Source of the DNA: Kluyvera sichuanensis
GTDB lineage: Bacteria; Pseudomonadota; Gammaproteobacteria; Enterobacterales; Enterobacteriaceae
Length of the DNA stretch: 64,000 bases
Assembly (NCBI RefSeq): GCF_014218705.1
Contig: NZ_JABBJF010000001.1
Location: forward strand, 372,001-436,000
Direction: 5' to 3'
Part shown: one piece after another, positions 17,329 to 27,895 of the stretch
Numbering within the stretch: position 1 is the stretch's first letter
Layout of the letters: the number at the start of each line of letters is the position of its first letter
The notes under the pieces: model-generated
The model's input: only the letters and a program-made list of their open reading frames with translations
The model's database searches: none
What the model was told of the DNA's origin: nothing
Translations under genes and position numbers: made by a program

Positions 17329-18399
17329 ATGACAACATTTCATTCGCTTACCGTGGCAAAGGTCGAACCGGAAACCCGTGATTCGGTCACCATCACCTTT
17401 GCCATTCCCGACGCGCTGCGTAGCGTTTACGCCTTCCGTCCGGGCCAGCATCTGACGCTGAAAACCCGCCTCGGCGGGGAAGAATTACGCCGCTGCTACT
17501 CCATCTGCCGCAGCCGTTCACCGTCTGAAATCAGCGTAGCGGTCAAGGCCATCGACGGCGGCCGTTTCTCCCGCTATGCCCAGAGCGATATCCAGCAGGG
17601 TATGGCGCTTGAAGTGATGGTGCCGCAAGGCCACTTCGGCTACCAGCCGCAAGCCGAGCGTGAAGCCGAATATCTGGCGATTGCTGCCGGTTCCGGCATT
17701 ACGCCGATGATGGCGATTATCGAAGCCACGCTTGCCACCGAACCGGCCAGCCAGTTCACCCTGATCTACGGCAACCGCAGCAGCCACAGCATGATGTTCC
17801 GTCAGGCGCTGGCTGACCTGAAAGACCGCTACCCGCAGCGTTTGCAGGTGGTGCATCTGTTCAGCCAGGAGTCGATGGACAGCGACCTGTTACAAGGGCG
17901 CATCGACGGCGAAAAACTGCATGCGCTCGGCAAAACCCTGATTGATTTCAGCCGCTTTGACGATGCCTTTATCTGCGGCCCGTCGGTGATGATGGACGAC
18001 GCCGAGGTGGCGCTGCGCGAACTGGGCGTGCCGGAAAAATCCATTCACCTTGAGCGCTTCAATACGCCGGGCACCAGCGTGAAACGCGCTACCGGTGTGC
18101 AGGCGGAAGGCCGCACGGTCACCATTCGTCAGGACGGTCGCGATCGCCTGATTTCGCTGAACGCCGAAGATGACAGCATTCTCGACGCCGCGCTGCGTCA
18201 GGGCGCTGACCTGCCGTTCGCCTGTAAAGGCGGCGTCTGCGCCACCTGCAAATGTAAGGTGGTGAGCGGTGAAGTGGCGATGGCCGCCAACTACAGCCTC
18301 GAAGCCGATGAAGTGGCAGCGGGCTATGTGCTGAGCTGCCAGGCGCTGCCAACCAGCGGCGACGTGGTGGTCGACTTTGACGCGCGGGGGATGGCATGA
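17329..18399 (+). CDS. paaE: Phenylacetyl-CoA epoxidase reductase subunit
   Basis: PaaE passes electrons from NADPH to the di-iron centre of PaaA. The 356 residues show a ferredoxin-NADP reductase module (FAD motif RRCYSICRS, NAD site IAAGSGITPMMAI, C-terminal FICGPSVMM) followed by a plant-type [2Fe-2S] ferredoxin domain with CKGGVCATCKCKV and a late Cys in VLSCQA. The start at 17329 is seven bases after paaD; its stop overlaps the paaF ATG (ATGA). Confidence 0.95.
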   Translation: MTTFHSLTVAKVEPETRDSVTITFAIPDALRSVYAFRPGQHLTLKTRLGGEELRRCYSICRSRSPSEISVAVKAIDGGRFSRYAQSDIQQGMALEVMVPQGHFGYQPQAEREAEYLAIAAGSGITPMMAIIEATLATEPASQFTLIYGNRSSHSMMFRQALADLKDRYPQRLQVVHLFSQESMDSDLLQGRIDGEKLHALGKTLIDFSRFDDAFICGPSVMMDDAEVALRELGVPEKSIHLERFNTPGTSVKRATGVQAEGRTVTIRQDGRDRLISLNAEDDSILDAALRQGADLPFACKGGVCATCKCKVVSGEVAMAANYSLEADEVAAGYVLSCQALPTSGDVVVDFDARGMA

Positions 18400-19163
18400 G
18401 CGAACTGCTGATTACCCGTCACGGCCGCGTACTACAACTGACGCTGAACCGCCCGCAGGCGCGTAATGCGTTAAACAACGCGCTGTTGACACTGATTGCC
18501 GAGGCGCTGGAAAGTGCAGCGGCAGACGCCAGCATCAGCGTGTGTGTGATTAGCGGCAACCCGCGCTACTTCGCTGCCGGTGCCGACCTCAACGAAATGG
18601 CGGAAAAAGACTTGCCCGCCACCTTCGACGATAGTCGTCCGCGTCTGTGGGCGCGCATCGATGCCTTCAATAAGCCGCTGCTGGCGGTGGTGAACGGCTA
18701 CGCGCTGGGCGCGGGCTGTGAGCTGGCGCTGCTGTGCGACCTGGTGATTGCTGGCGATAACGCCCGCTTTGGCCTGCCGGAAATTACCCTCGGCACCATG
18801 CCGGGCGCAGGTGGTACGCAGCGTCTTATTCGCAGCGTCGGCAAAGCGCTGGCCAGCCGTATGGTGCTGAGCGGCGAAAGCATTGATGCCGAACGCGCAC
18901 AGCAGGCTGGGCTGGTGAGCGATATTCACCCGGCGAACCTCTCCGATGAATACGCGCTGAAGCTGGCGGCGACTATCGCCAGCCGCTCACCGCTGGCGCT
19001 GCGGGCGGCAAAACAGTCGCTGCGTCTGGCGCACGAGGTGAGCTTGCAGGCCGGTCTGATGCAGGAACGTCAGCTGTTTACGCTGCTGAGCGGTACCGAA
19101 GATCGTCGTGAAGGCATCAACGCCTTTTTAGAAAAACGCACGCCGGAATTTAAAGGACGCTAA
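18396..19163 (+). CDS. paaF: 2,3-dehydroadipyl-CoA hydratase
   Basis: A 255-residue crotonase-fold protein that hydrates 2,3-didehydroadipyl-CoA to 3-hydroxyadipyl-CoA. The oxyanion-hole and catalytic regions are AAGADLNEM and GYALGAGCELALLCD, followed by LPEITLGTMPGAGGTQRL with the acid/base Glu typical of true hydratases. It overlaps paaE by four bases. Confidence 0.95.
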   Translation: MSELLITRHGRVLQLTLNRPQARNALNNALLTLIAEALESAAADASISVCVISGNPRYFAAGADLNEMAEKDLPATFDDSRPRLWARIDAFNKPLLAVVNGYALGAGCELALLCDLVIAGDNARFGLPEITLGTMPGAGGTQRLIRSVGKALASRMVLSGESIDAERAQQAGLVSDIHPANLSDEYALKLAATIASRSPLALRAAKQSLRLAHEVSLQAGLMQERQLFTLLSGTEDRREGINAFLEKRTPEFKGR

Positions 19164-19165
19164 TC

Positions 19166-19954
19166 GTGGATGCATTCATTCTCAGCGAAGTGGAACAGGG
19201 CGTGATGACCATCACCCTGAACCGCCCGGACCGACTCAACAGCTTTAACGACGTCATGCACCAGCAATTGGCCGACTGCCTGAAACAGGCCGAACGCGAC
19301 GACACTATTCGTTGCCTGCTGATCACCGGTGCTGGACGCGGTTTTTGCGCCGGACAGGATCTGAACGACCGTAACGTTGACCCGAGCGGCCCCGCGCCGG
19401 ATCTGGGTATGTCGGTAGAACGCTTTTACAACCCGCTGGTGCGCCGCTTAGCCGCGCTGCCAAAGCCGGTTATCTGCGCCGTGAACGGCGTTGCTGCCGG
19501 TGCCGGTGCCACGCTGGCGATGGGCTGCGATATCGTGATTGCCGCGCGTTCAGCGAAGTTTGTCATGGCTTTCAGCAAGCTCGGCCTGGTGCCGGACTGC
19601 GGCGGAAGCTGGGTGCTGCCGCGCGTTGCCGGTCGCGCCCGCGCCGTTGGCCTGCTGATGCTCGGCGATAACCTCAGCGCTGAACAGGCTGCGCAGTGGG
19701 GGATGATCTGGCAGGTGGTTGACGATGCCGAACTGAAAGATACCGCGCTGACCATGGCCCGCCATTTCGCCACCCAGCCGACCTATGGTCTGGGGCTGAT
19801 TAAGAAAGCGTTACAGCTTTCTGAAACCAATTCGCTGGATGAGCAGCTTGAGCTTGAGCGCGACTACCAGCGCATGGCCGGTCGCAGCGACGACTATCGC
19901 GAAGGCGTCAGCGCCTTCCTCGCCAAACGTCCACCACAGTTCAGCGGGAAATAA
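19166..19954 (+). CDS. paaG: 1,2-epoxyphenylacetyl-CoA isomerase
   Basis: PaaG, a 262-residue crotonase-fold enzyme, converts the ring epoxide to oxepin-CoA. It shows GFCAGQDLNDRNVDPSG and AAGAGATLAMGCDIV; the position of the hydratase Glu is occupied differently (LGLVPDCGGSW), consistent with an isomerase. The start is GTG, two bases after the paaF stop. Confidence 0.95.
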   Translation: MDAFILSEVEQGVMTITLNRPDRLNSFNDVMHQQLADCLKQAERDDTIRCLLITGAGRGFCAGQDLNDRNVDPSGPAPDLGMSVERFYNPLVRRLAALPKPVICAVNGVAAGAGATLAMGCDIVIAARSAKFVMAFSKLGLVPDCGGSWVLPRVAGRARAVGLLMLGDNLSAEQAAQWGMIWQVVDDAELKDTALTMARHFATQPTYGLGLIKKALQLSETNSLDEQLELERDYQRMAGRSDDYREGVSAFLAKRPPQFSGK

Positions 19955-19957
19955 GCC

Positions 19958-21376
19958 ATGAGTCAGACTCTTCACACCGTCGCCGTGATTGGCGGTGGCA
20001 CCATGGGTGCCGGGATTGTCGAAGTGGCGGCCAGCGCTGGACATGCGGTGCTGCTGTATGACATTTCCGCCGAGGCGATTACTCGCGCCATCGACGGCAT
20101 TGCCCAACGCCTGAACGCCCGCGTTAGCCGCGGCAAAATCAGCGCCGAACAGGCACAGGCGCTGCTGGCGCGTATTACGCCAGCAACGGAATTAACGCAG
20201 CTTGCCGACGCCCAGCTGGTGATTGAAGCCGCGTCCGAGCGGCTGGAGATTAAAAAGGCATTGTTTAGCGAGCTGGCGGAGATTTGCTCACCTTCAACGC
20301 TGCTGACCAGCAATACCTCGTCCATCTCGATTACCGCGATTGCGGCGGGCATTAAACATCCGGAACGCGTGGCGGGGCTGCATTTCTTTAACCCGGCACC
20401 GGTCATGAAACTGGTGGAAGTGGTGAGCGGCCTTGCCACCTCCACGGAAGTGGTCGAGCAGCTTTGCCAGTGCGTGACCGCCTGGGGAAAGCAGCCGGTG
20501 CGCTGCCGCTCCACGCCGGGCTTTATCGTTAACCGCGTGGCGCGTCCGTATTACACCGAAGCCTGGCGCGCGCTGGAAGAGCAGGTGGCATCAGCGGAAG
20601 TGATTGATGCCGCGCTGCGTGACGGCGGCGGTTTCCCGATGGGGCCGCTGGCGCTGACTGACCTTATCGGCCAGGACGTGAACTTCGCGGTGACCTGTTC
20701 GGTGTTTAACGCTTTCTGGCAGGACCGCCGTTTTCTGCCATCGCTGCTGCAACAGGAGCTGGCGCTGGCGGGGCGTCTGGGCAAGAAGAGCGGTCACGGC
20801 GTCTATCGCTGGCCGGTAGAAAATCAGCCAGAACTGGCGCTGGCTGTCGTTTCTGCTGACCGCGCGGCGAAGATTGTCAAAAGTGACGTTGTCACTGAGT
20901 TGGACGATGTGCTGCTGCTGGAAACAACCGGTGAAACCGCGCTGGCCTTAAGCGTGCAGCATCAGCGCCCGGTGGTGGTGTATGACCATGCGGCGGGCGA
21001 TACCGTCGTGCTGGCAGGCGCGCCGACTAACCCGGATTCAGCCACCGACAAAGCGGTGCATTACTTCCAGCAGCAGGGCAAAAAAGTACTGCGTATTGCC
21101 GACTACCCAGGGCTGCTGGTGTGGCGCACGGTAGCGATGCTGGCGAACGAAGCGCTGGATGCGGTGCAAAAAGGCGTTGCTAACGCAGACGATATTGATA
21201 CCGCGATGCGCTTAGGGGTGAACTACCCGCGTGGGCCGCTGGCCTGGGGCGAATCGCTTGGCTGGGGGCGCGTGCTGCGTCTGTTGGAAAACCTACAACA
21301 GCACTATGGCGAAGAACGCTATCGCCCCAGTGCGCTGCTGCGCCAGAAAGCGCTGATGGAGATGCGTCATGAGTAA
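19958..21376 (+). CDS. paaH: 3-hydroxyadipyl-CoA dehydrogenase
   Basis: A 472-residue NAD-dependent dehydrogenase oxidising 3-hydroxyadipyl-CoA to 3-oxoadipyl-CoA. It has an N-terminal Rossmann motif VIGGGTMGAGIVE, the catalytic-domain segment HFFNPAPVMKLVEVV, and two C-terminal 3HCDH-type domains. The length is a few residues below the E. coli protein (475). Confidence 0.95.
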   Translation: MSQTLHTVAVIGGGTMGAGIVEVAASAGHAVLLYDISAEAITRAIDGIAQRLNARVSRGKISAEQAQALLARITPATELTQLADAQLVIEAASERLEIKKALFSELAEICSPSTLLTSNTSSISITAIAAGIKHPERVAGLHFFNPAPVMKLVEVVSGLATSTEVVEQLCQCVTAWGKQPVRCRSTPGFIVNRVARPYYTEAWRALEEQVASAEVIDAALRDGGGFPMGPLALTDLIGQDVNFAVTCSVFNAFWQDRRFLPSLLQQELALAGRLGKKSGHGVYRWPVENQPELALAVVSADRAAKIVKSDVVTELDDVLLLETTGETALALSVQHQRPVVVYDHAAGDTVVLAGAPTNPDSATDKAVHYFQQQGKKVLRIADYPGLLVWRTVAMLANEALDAVQKGVANADDIDTAMRLGVNYPRGPLAWGESLGWGRVLRLLENLQQHYGEERYRPSALLRQKALMEMRHE

Positions 21377-21791
21377 TGAAGCCTGGCGCAACGCCCGCGC
21401 CATGTACGAGAAAGACACCTGCGCGCAGGCGCTGGGGATTGAAATTATTGAGATGGACGACGGCTACGCGCAGATGACGATGACCGTGTCGCCCTCGCAG
21501 CTAAACGGCCATCAGACCTGCCACGGCGGACAGTTATTCACGCTGGCGGATACCGCTTTTGCCTACGCCTGCAACAGCCAGGGGCTGGCGGCGGTGGCGT
21601 CGGCTGCCAGCATCGATTTTCTGCGCCCGGCCTTTGCGGGAGAGAAATTAACCGCCACCGCCCGGGTCAAGCAGCAGGGCAAACTGACCGGCGTGTATGA
21701 CATTGAAATCGTCAACCCGCAGCAAAAAACCGTAGCGCTGTTTCGCGGCAAATCGCACCGCATCGGCGGCACTATTACAGGAGAAGTCTAA
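21369..21791 (+). CDS. paaI: Hydroxyphenylacetyl-CoA thioesterase
   Basis: A 140-residue hotdog-fold thioesterase with the active-site stretch CHGGQLFTLADTAFAYACN. It releases CoA from dead-end ring-hydroxylated CoA esters and so protects the pathway. It overlaps the end of paaH by eight bases, and its stop overlaps the paaJ ATG. Confidence 0.95.
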   Translation: MSNEAWRNARAMYEKDTCAQALGIEIIEMDDGYAQMTMTVSPSQLNGHQTCHGGQLFTLADTAFAYACNSQGLAAVASAASIDFLRPAFAGEKLTATARVKQQGKLTGVYDIEIVNPQQKTVALFRGKSHRIGGTITGEV

Positions 21792-22996
21792 TGCGTGATG
21801 CGTTTATTTGTGACGGTATTCGTACCCCGATTGGCCGATACGCGGGTGGTCTGGCCGGGGTTCGCGCCGACGATCTGGCGGCAATTCCGCTGCGCGAGCT
21901 GCTGAGCCGTAACCCGAAGTTAGATCCAACCTGTATCGACGACGTGATTTTCGGCTGTGCCAACCAGGCCGGGGAAGATAACCGTAACGTCGCGCATATG
22001 GCAACGCTGCTGGCGGGCTATCCGTACGGCGTGTCCGGCACCACCATTAACCGCCTGTGTGGCTCCGGCCTTGATGCGATTGGCTTCGCCGCGCGGGCCA
22101 TTAAAGCGGGCGATGCGGACCTGATGATTGCCGGTGGCGTAGAGTCGATGTCCCGCGCACCGTTCGTGATGGGCAAGGCGACCACGCCATATCAGCGTCA
22201 GGCCGAGATGTTTGATACCACTATCGGTTGGCGTTTTGTGAACCCGCTCATGCAGCAACAATTTGGTACTGACAGCATGCCGGAAACGGCGGAGAATGTA
22301 GCGGAATTGTTAAACATTAGCCGAGCCGATCAGGACGCCTTTGCTTACCGCAGCCAGCAGCGTACCGCCAAAGCGCAACGCGACGGCATTCTGGCGCAGG
22401 AAATTGTGCCGGTGCAAATCATCGGTAAGAAGGGCGCGGTCAGCGCGGTGCGTGAAGATGAGCATCCGCGTGCGGAAACCACCCTGGAGCAACTGGCCTC
22501 GCTGAAAACCCCGTTCCGTAAGGGCGGCGTGGTGACAGCAGGTAACGCCTCCGGCGTCAACGACGGGGCGGCGGCGCTGATTATCGCCAGCCAGCAGCAG
22601 GCCGCCGTGCAGGGTTTAACGCCGCGCGCCCGTATTGTCGCCATGGCGACCGCGGGCGTTGAACCGAAGTACATGGGGCTTGGGCCGGTTCCGGCGGTGC
22701 GTAAAGTGCTGGAACGCGCCGGGCTGAATATTAACGATATGGACGTGATTGAGCTGAACGAAGCCTTTGCCGCCCAGGCGCTGGGCGTGCTCAGACAGCT
22801 GGGGCTGCCGGACGACGCGGCGCACGTGAACCCGAACGGTGGCGCCATCGCCTTAGGCCATCCGTTAGGCATGAGCGGCGCGCGACTGGCGCTGGCAGCG
22901 ACGCTGGAGCTGGAACGACGCAATGGACGCTATGCGCTGTGTACGATGTGTATTGGCGTGGGTCAGGGCATTGCCATGATCCTCGAGCGAGTGTGA
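21791..22996 (+). CDS. paaJ: 3-oxoadipyl-CoA / 3-oxo-5,6-dehydrosuberyl-CoA thiolase
   Basis: PaaJ acts twice in the pathway, on the dehydrosuberyl and adipyl 3-oxo thioesters. The 401 residues contain the thiolase Cys in TINRLCGSGLDAIG, the His in NPNGGAIALGHPLGMSGAR, and the second Cys in LCTMCIGVGQG. It is also the enzyme type that ends the beta-ketoadipate route, which matters because a cat-ben cluster lies at 47-54 kb in this window. Confidence 0.96.
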   Translation: MRDAFICDGIRTPIGRYAGGLAGVRADDLAAIPLRELLSRNPKLDPTCIDDVIFGCANQAGEDNRNVAHMATLLAGYPYGVSGTTINRLCGSGLDAIGFAARAIKAGDADLMIAGGVESMSRAPFVMGKATTPYQRQAEMFDTTIGWRFVNPLMQQQFGTDSMPETAENVAELLNISRADQDAFAYRSQQRTAKAQRDGILAQEIVPVQIIGKKGAVSAVREDEHPRAETTLEQLASLKTPFRKGGVVTAGNASGVNDGAAALIIASQQQAAVQGLTPRARIVAMATAGVEPKYMGLGPVPAVRKVLERAGLNINDMDVIELNEAFAAQALGVLRQLGLPDDAAHVNPNGGAIALGHPLGMSGARLALAATLELERRNGRYALCTMCIGVGQGIAMILERV

Positions 22997-23024
22997 GCTA
23001 ATTGACCTGCGAGTACCCTACAAA

Positions 23025-24341
23025 ATGACAACTACAACAAAATTAGATCCGATTGAAACCGCATCGCGTGACGAGTTACAGGCCCTGCAAACCGAGCGCC
23101 TGAAGTGGACGCTGAAACACGCCTACGAAAATGTGCCGATGTACCGCCGTAAGTTTGATGCGGCGGGCGTACACCCTGACGATTTTCATGAGCTGAGCGA
23201 TCTCGCCAAGTTTCCCTGCACCACCAAGCAGGATCTGCGCGACAACTATCCGTTCGATACCTTTGCGGTACCGATGGAGCAGGTGGTGCGTATCCACGCG
23301 TCGTCTGGGACCACCGGCAAGCCAACCGTCGTTGGCTATACGCAAAATGATATCGATACCTGGGCGAATATCGTCGCCCGTTCGCTTCGCGCTGCTGGCG
23401 GCTCAGCGAAGGATAAAATTCACGTGGCCTACGGCTACGGCCTGTTCACCGGCGGCCTGGGCGCGCACTACGGTGCCGAACGCTTAGGGGCGACGGTGAT
23501 CCCGATGTCCGGCGGCCAGACTGAGAAACAGGCGCAGCTGATCCGTGATTTCAAACCTGACATGATCATGGTAACGCCATCTTACTGTTTGAACCTGATT
23601 GAAGAGCTGGAACGCCAGATGGGCGGCGACGCGCGGGGTTGCTCACTGCGTACCGGCGTCTTTGGCGCTGAACCGTGGACCACCGGCATGAAGGCGGAGA
23701 TTGAACGTCGCCTGGGCATTACCGCGCTGGATATCTACGGCCTGTCCGAAGTGATGGGGCCGGGCGTGGCGATGGAGTGTATTGAAACCGCCGACGGCCC
23801 AACCATCTGGGAAGACCACTTCTTCCCGGAAGTGGTCAACCCGGAAGACGGTACGCCGCTGGCCGACGGCGAGCACGGCGAACTGCTGTTCACCACGCTC
23901 ACCAAAGAAGCGCTGCCGGTAATTCGTTACCGCACCCGCGACCTGACGCGCCTGCTGCCGGGCACCGCCCGCACCATGCGCCGTATGGATCGCATTAGCG
24001 GGCGCAGCGACGACATGCTGATTATTCGCGGCGTGAACGTCTTCCCGTCGCAGGTGGAAGAAGAGATCCTCAAGATTGAGCATCTGGCGCCACACTATCA
24101 GCTGGAAGTCGATCGTCGTGGGCATCTTGATTCACTGTCGATTCGCGTTGAGCTGAAAGAGAGTAGCCTGGTGCTGAGCCACGAGCAGCGCTGTCAGATT
24201 TGCCACCACCTGCGTCATCGCATTAAGTCGATGGTCGGCATTTCAACGGATGTTAGCATCGTCAACTGCGGCAGCATTCCACGCTCTGAAGGCAAGGCCT
24301 GCCGCGTGTTTGACCTGCGTAAAGCCGCTGCCAACGGCTAA
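23025..24341 (+). CDS. paaK: Phenylacetate-CoA ligase
   Basis: A 438-residue AMP-forming ligase that activates phenylacetate, the first step of the pathway. It carries the P-loop-like motif HASSGTTGKPTVVGYT, the core GLSEVMGPGVAMEC, and the C-terminal hinge region RSDDMLIIRGVNVFPSQVEE. It is the last gene of the catabolic operon; a REP pair follows. Confidence 0.97.
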   Translation: MTTTTKLDPIETASRDELQALQTERLKWTLKHAYENVPMYRRKFDAAGVHPDDFHELSDLAKFPCTTKQDLRDNYPFDTFAVPMEQVVRIHASSGTTGKPTVVGYTQNDIDTWANIVARSLRAAGGSAKDKIHVAYGYGLFTGGLGAHYGAERLGATVIPMSGGQTEKQAQLIRDFKPDMIMVTPSYCLNLIEELERQMGGDARGCSLRTGVFGAEPWTTGMKAEIERRLGITALDIYGLSEVMGPGVAMECIETADGPTIWEDHFFPEVVNPEDGTPLADGEHGELLFTTLTKEALPVIRYRTRDLTRLLPGTARTMRRMDRISGRSDDMLIIRGVNVFPSQVEEEILKIEHLAPHYQLEVDRRGHLDSLSIRVELKESSLVLSHEQRCQICHHLRHRIKSMVGISTDVSIVNCGSIPRSEGKACRVFDLRKAAANG

Positions 24342-24345
24342 GCCC

Positions 24346-24422
24346 CGTAGCCCGGCCGAGCAACGCGACGCCGGGTTTTAGCACCGTGCCATTCCCGGCG
24401 TCACTTCGTTCGGCCGGGCTAC
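24346..24422. repeat. BIME: two inverted REPs between paaK and paaX
   Basis: A forward copy GTAGCCCGGCCGAG...GCCGGG at 24346-24375 and a reverse copy CCCGGCGTCACTTCG...CCGGGCTAC at 24394-24422. They separate the catabolic operon from the regulatory paaXY unit. Confidence 0.88.
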
Positions 24423-24488
24423 AAATTCCTGGCGTATCGCTGCTTTATTCCTGTGCTATGATTCAAAAAGGACAAAAACAACAACACT

Positions 24489-25424
24489 ATGAATCATATG
24501 GAAAAACTCGATAGCTTTATCCAGCAGGCGGTCACCGCGATGCCGATCAGCGGCACCTCGCTGATTGCCTCACTGTACGGTGACTGTTTATCTCAGCGCG
24601 GTGGAGAAGTCTGGCTTGGCAGCGTGGCGGCGCTGCTGGAAGGGTTGGGCTTTGGTGAACGTTTCGTGCGTACCGCGCTGTTTCGCCTCAACAAAGAAGA
24701 GTGGCTGGACGTTGTGCGTATCGGCCGCCGCAGCTTCTATCGTCTGAGCGACAAAGGGCTACGCCTGACGCGCCGCGCCGAAAGCAAAATTTATCGCGCC
24801 AACGCCCCAGAATGGGACGGCACCTGGCTGCTGCTGCTTTCTGAAGGGCTGGAAAAAAACACCCTCGCCGAAGTCAAAAAACAGTTGATCTGGCAGGGGT
24901 TTGGCGTGCTTGCGCCGAGCCTTTTGGCCTCGCCGTCGCAAAAGCTGGCGGACGTACAATCGCTGCTGCATGAAGCGGGCGTGGCGGAGAACGTTATCTT
25001 CTTCGAAGCCCATTCGCCGCTGGCGCTCTCCCGCGCCGCGCTGCGCGAGCGGGTAGAGGAGTGCTGGCATCTGACCGAACAGAACGCCATGTACGAAGCG
25101 TTTATCACGCTGTTCCGCCCGCTGCTTCCGCTGCTGCGTGATGCCGAAGCCGATGAGCTAACGCCGGAGCGCTGCTTCCAGATTCGCCTGCTGCTGATCC
25201 ACTTCTATCGCCGCGTGGTGCTGAAGGATCCGCTGCTGCCGGAAGAGCTGCTGCCTGCCCACTGGCTGGGCCAGACCGCGCGCCAGCTCTGTATCAACAT
25301 CTATCAACGCGTGGCCCCAGGGGCGCAGGCTTTCGTCAGTGAAAAGGGCGAAAGTTCGGTGGGCGAACTGCCTGCGCCGGGGCCGCTCTATTATCAGCGT
25401 TTTGGGGGATTGCCCGAAGCGTAA
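24489..25424 (+). CDS. paaX: Phenylacetyl-CoA-responsive transcriptional repressor PaaX
   Basis: A GntR-like winged-helix repressor of paa genes released by phenylacetyl-CoA. The 311 residues contain a DNA-binding N-terminus ([30 protein letters not shown]) and a PaaX C-terminal domain. The start is uncertain: the second Met (24498, MEKLDSF) aligns with the E. coli start MSKLDTF, while the first lies at 24489. TGATTC at about 24459 upstream may be a half-site for autoregulation. Confidence 0.95.
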   Translation: MNHMEKLDSFIQQAVTAMPISGTSLIASLYGDCLSQRGGEVWLGSVAALLEGLGFGERFVRTALFRLNKEEWLDVVRIGRRSFYRLSDKGLRLTRRAESKIYRANAPEWDGTWLLLLSEGLEKNTLAEVKKQLIWQGFGVLAPSLLASPSQKLADVQSLLHEAGVAENVIFFEAHSPLALSRAALRERVEECWHLTEQNAMYEAFITLFRPLLPLLRDAEADELTPERCFQIRLLLIHFYRRVVLKDPLLPEELLPAHWLGQTARQLCINIYQRVAPGAQAFVSEKGESSVGELPAPGPLYYQRFGGLPEA

Positions 25425-25435
25425 TAGGAGAAGCC

Positions 25436-26032
25436 ATGCCGATTTATCAGATGGACGGAATGACCCCGGTGGTTCCGACGGAAAGCTACGTTCACCCGAC
25501 CGCCGTACTGATTGGCGATGTGATCCTTGGCAAAGGGGTTTATGTTGGGCCAAACGCGAGCCTGCGCGGTGATTTTGGACGTATCGTGGTCAAAGATGGC
25601 GCTAACATCCAGGATAACTGCGTGATGCACGGTTTTCCCGGCCAGGACACGGTGGTGGAAGAGGACGGGCATATCGGCCACGGCGCGATTCTGCACGGCT
25701 GTGTGATTGGCCGTAATGCGCTGGTTGGCATGAGCGCGGTGATTATCGACGGCGCGACTATCGGCGAGAACAGCATCGTTGGCGCGTGCGCATTCGTGAA
25801 AGCGCGGGCGGAAATGCCCGCCAACCATCTGATTATCGGTAGCCCGGCGAAGGCGATTCGTAGCTTAACCGAGCAGGAGCTTGAGTGGAAAAAGCAGGGG
25901 ACTCGCGAGTATCAGGTGCTGGTCGACCGCTGCCAGAGAACGCTGGTTGCCGTTGAGCCGCTAACCGAAGAAGAGCCGGGCCGTAAGCGTCTGGAGTTTG
26001 ACGAAAACCTGCAGCCTAAATCTGCTATTTAA
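25436..26032 (+). CDS. paaY: Phenylacetic acid degradation protein PaaY, hexapeptide-repeat thioesterase
   Basis: A 198-residue left-handed beta-helix protein of the gamma-carbonic anhydrase-like family with repeated hexapeptides ([34 protein letters not shown]). It acts as an acyl-CoA thioesterase supporting the pathway. It lies 11 bases after paaX with AGGAG before the ATG. Confidence 0.95.
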   Translation: MPIYQMDGMTPVVPTESYVHPTAVLIGDVILGKGVYVGPNASLRGDFGRIVVKDGANIQDNCVMHGFPGQDTVVEEDGHIGHGAILHGCVIGRNALVGMSAVIIDGATIGENSIVGACAFVKARAEMPANHLIIGSPAKAIRSLTEQELEWKKQGTREYQVLVDRCQRTLVAVEPLTEEEPGRKRLEFDENLQPKSAI

Positions 26033-26042
26033 TCCGTATTTC

Positions 26043-26107
26043 CCCGGCGTCACTTCGTTCGGCCGGGCTACCGCGCATGTAGCCCGGCCGAGCAACGCGA
26101 CGCCGGG
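26043..26107. repeat. BIME: two inverted REPs between paaY and a LysR gene
   Basis: Reverse copy CCCGGCGTCACTTCG at the left and forward copy GTAGCCCGGCCGAG...GCCGGG at the right, nearly joined. It lies between convergent genes and may terminate both. Confidence 0.88.
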
Positions 26108-26120
26108 ACGGCTCTGAGGC

Positions 26121-27020
<900 letters not shown>

Positions 27021-27120
27021 TTAATGAATCTGGTTCATGATTCAGCAGTGTAATCCGCGTATTCGCGATCGCCAAGAGATATACAGTGGCGATTTCTTGC
27101 GCTAAAATTATGTATATCTA

Positions 27121-27132
27121 TTGTATATACAA
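27121..27132. promoter_or_regulatory. Palindromic operator candidate for the TacA-like antitoxin
   Basis: A perfect 12-bp palindrome TTGTATATACAA immediately before the antitoxin ribosome site GGAGG, with a related half GTATAT at 27112-27117. This position suits autorepression by the ribbon-helix-helix antitoxin. Confidence 0.55.
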
Positions 27133-27141
27133 GGAGGCGAA

Positions 27142-27411
27142 ATGCCTAACAGAGCAAAAGAGGCCCCCATCAATTTACGGGCAACGCCTCGGCAGCGCGA
27201 TCTGATCGATCGAGCAGCACAGCTAAACTCGCTATCCCGCACCGATTTTATGCTCAATGCCGCCTGCGAAAAAGCGCAGGAGGTGTTACTTGACCAGCGC
27301 CTGCTGGTGGTAAGCGAAGAGCAGTTCGCTGAATTTCAACGTATTCTTGATACACCACTGTCGGAAAATGCCGGTTTTCAGGAGCTGATGAGCGACAAAT
27401 ATTCATGGTGA
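27142..27411 (+). CDS. DUF1778 ribbon-helix-helix antitoxin (TacA-like)
   Basis: An 89-residue antitoxin: N-terminal DNA-binding segment APINLRATPRQRDLIDRAA and a C-terminal tail (FAEFQRILDTPLSEN) that wraps its GNAT toxin. The ATG at 27142 has GGAGG four bases upstream; the in-frame ATG seven codons earlier lies before that site and is rejected. It overlaps the toxin gene by seven bases, the usual layout of TacAT pairs. Confidence 0.85.
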   Translation: MPNRAKEAPINLRATPRQRDLIDRAAQLNSLSRTDFMLNAACEKAQEVLLDQRLLVVSEEQFAEFQRILDTPLSENAGFQELMSDKYSW

Positions 27412-27884
27412 AGGATCTGACGGAGAAGCTTTCTCTGGCGCACCTGATAGCGGATTTTTGCTCCGGTGAACCGGTACTGGATGACTGGTTAAAACGTCGC
27501 GCCTGGCAAAATGAGGAGACCGGCGCAACCAGGACGTTTGTACTTTGCTCGGACGTTGATAAGCGCGTGATGGGTTATTATTCGCTGTCGACCGGTGCGA
27601 TCCAGCGTGAAGCGGTTCCCGGCGCGTTTCGGCGCAATATGCCAGAACCGATCCCCATTGTGCTGATTGCGCGCTTTGCCGTTGATGTCGACTACCAAAA
27701 GCAGCGCTGGGGTGGCAAATTACTGCGAGAAGCAGTGATGCGCACCATACTGATTTCACAGGTTATTGGCGTACGCGGGCTGGTGGTGCATGCGCTAAGC
27801 GATAATGCGAAAGCCTTTTATCAGCGCTTCGGCTTTGTTGAATCCCCGTTGCAGCCCCATACGCTGGTACTGCCGATTCGTTAA
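27405..27884 (+). CDS. GNAT-family toxin (TacT-like aminoacyl-tRNA acetyltransferase)
   Basis: A 159-residue N-acetyltransferase. It has FCSGEPVLDDWLKRRAW, the beta-4 segment IPIVLIARFAVDVDYQ, and the catalytic-type Tyr in NAKAFYQRFGF. TacT-type toxins acetylate the amino group of charged tRNAs and stop translation. The acetyl-CoA loop reads QKQRWGGKLL; the canonical form is Q/R-x-x-G-x-G/A, so the last position is Lys here, which could affect activity. Its gene follows the antitoxin with a seven-base overlap. Confidence 0.85.
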   Translation: MVKDLTEKLSLAHLIADFCSGEPVLDDWLKRRAWQNEETGATRTFVLCSDVDKRVMGYYSLSTGAIQREAVPGAFRRNMPEPIPIVLIARFAVDVDYQKQRWGGKLLREAVMRTILISQVIGVRGLVVHALSDNAKAFYQRFGFVESPLQPHTLVLPIR

Positions 27885-27895
27885 TCAGGACATTC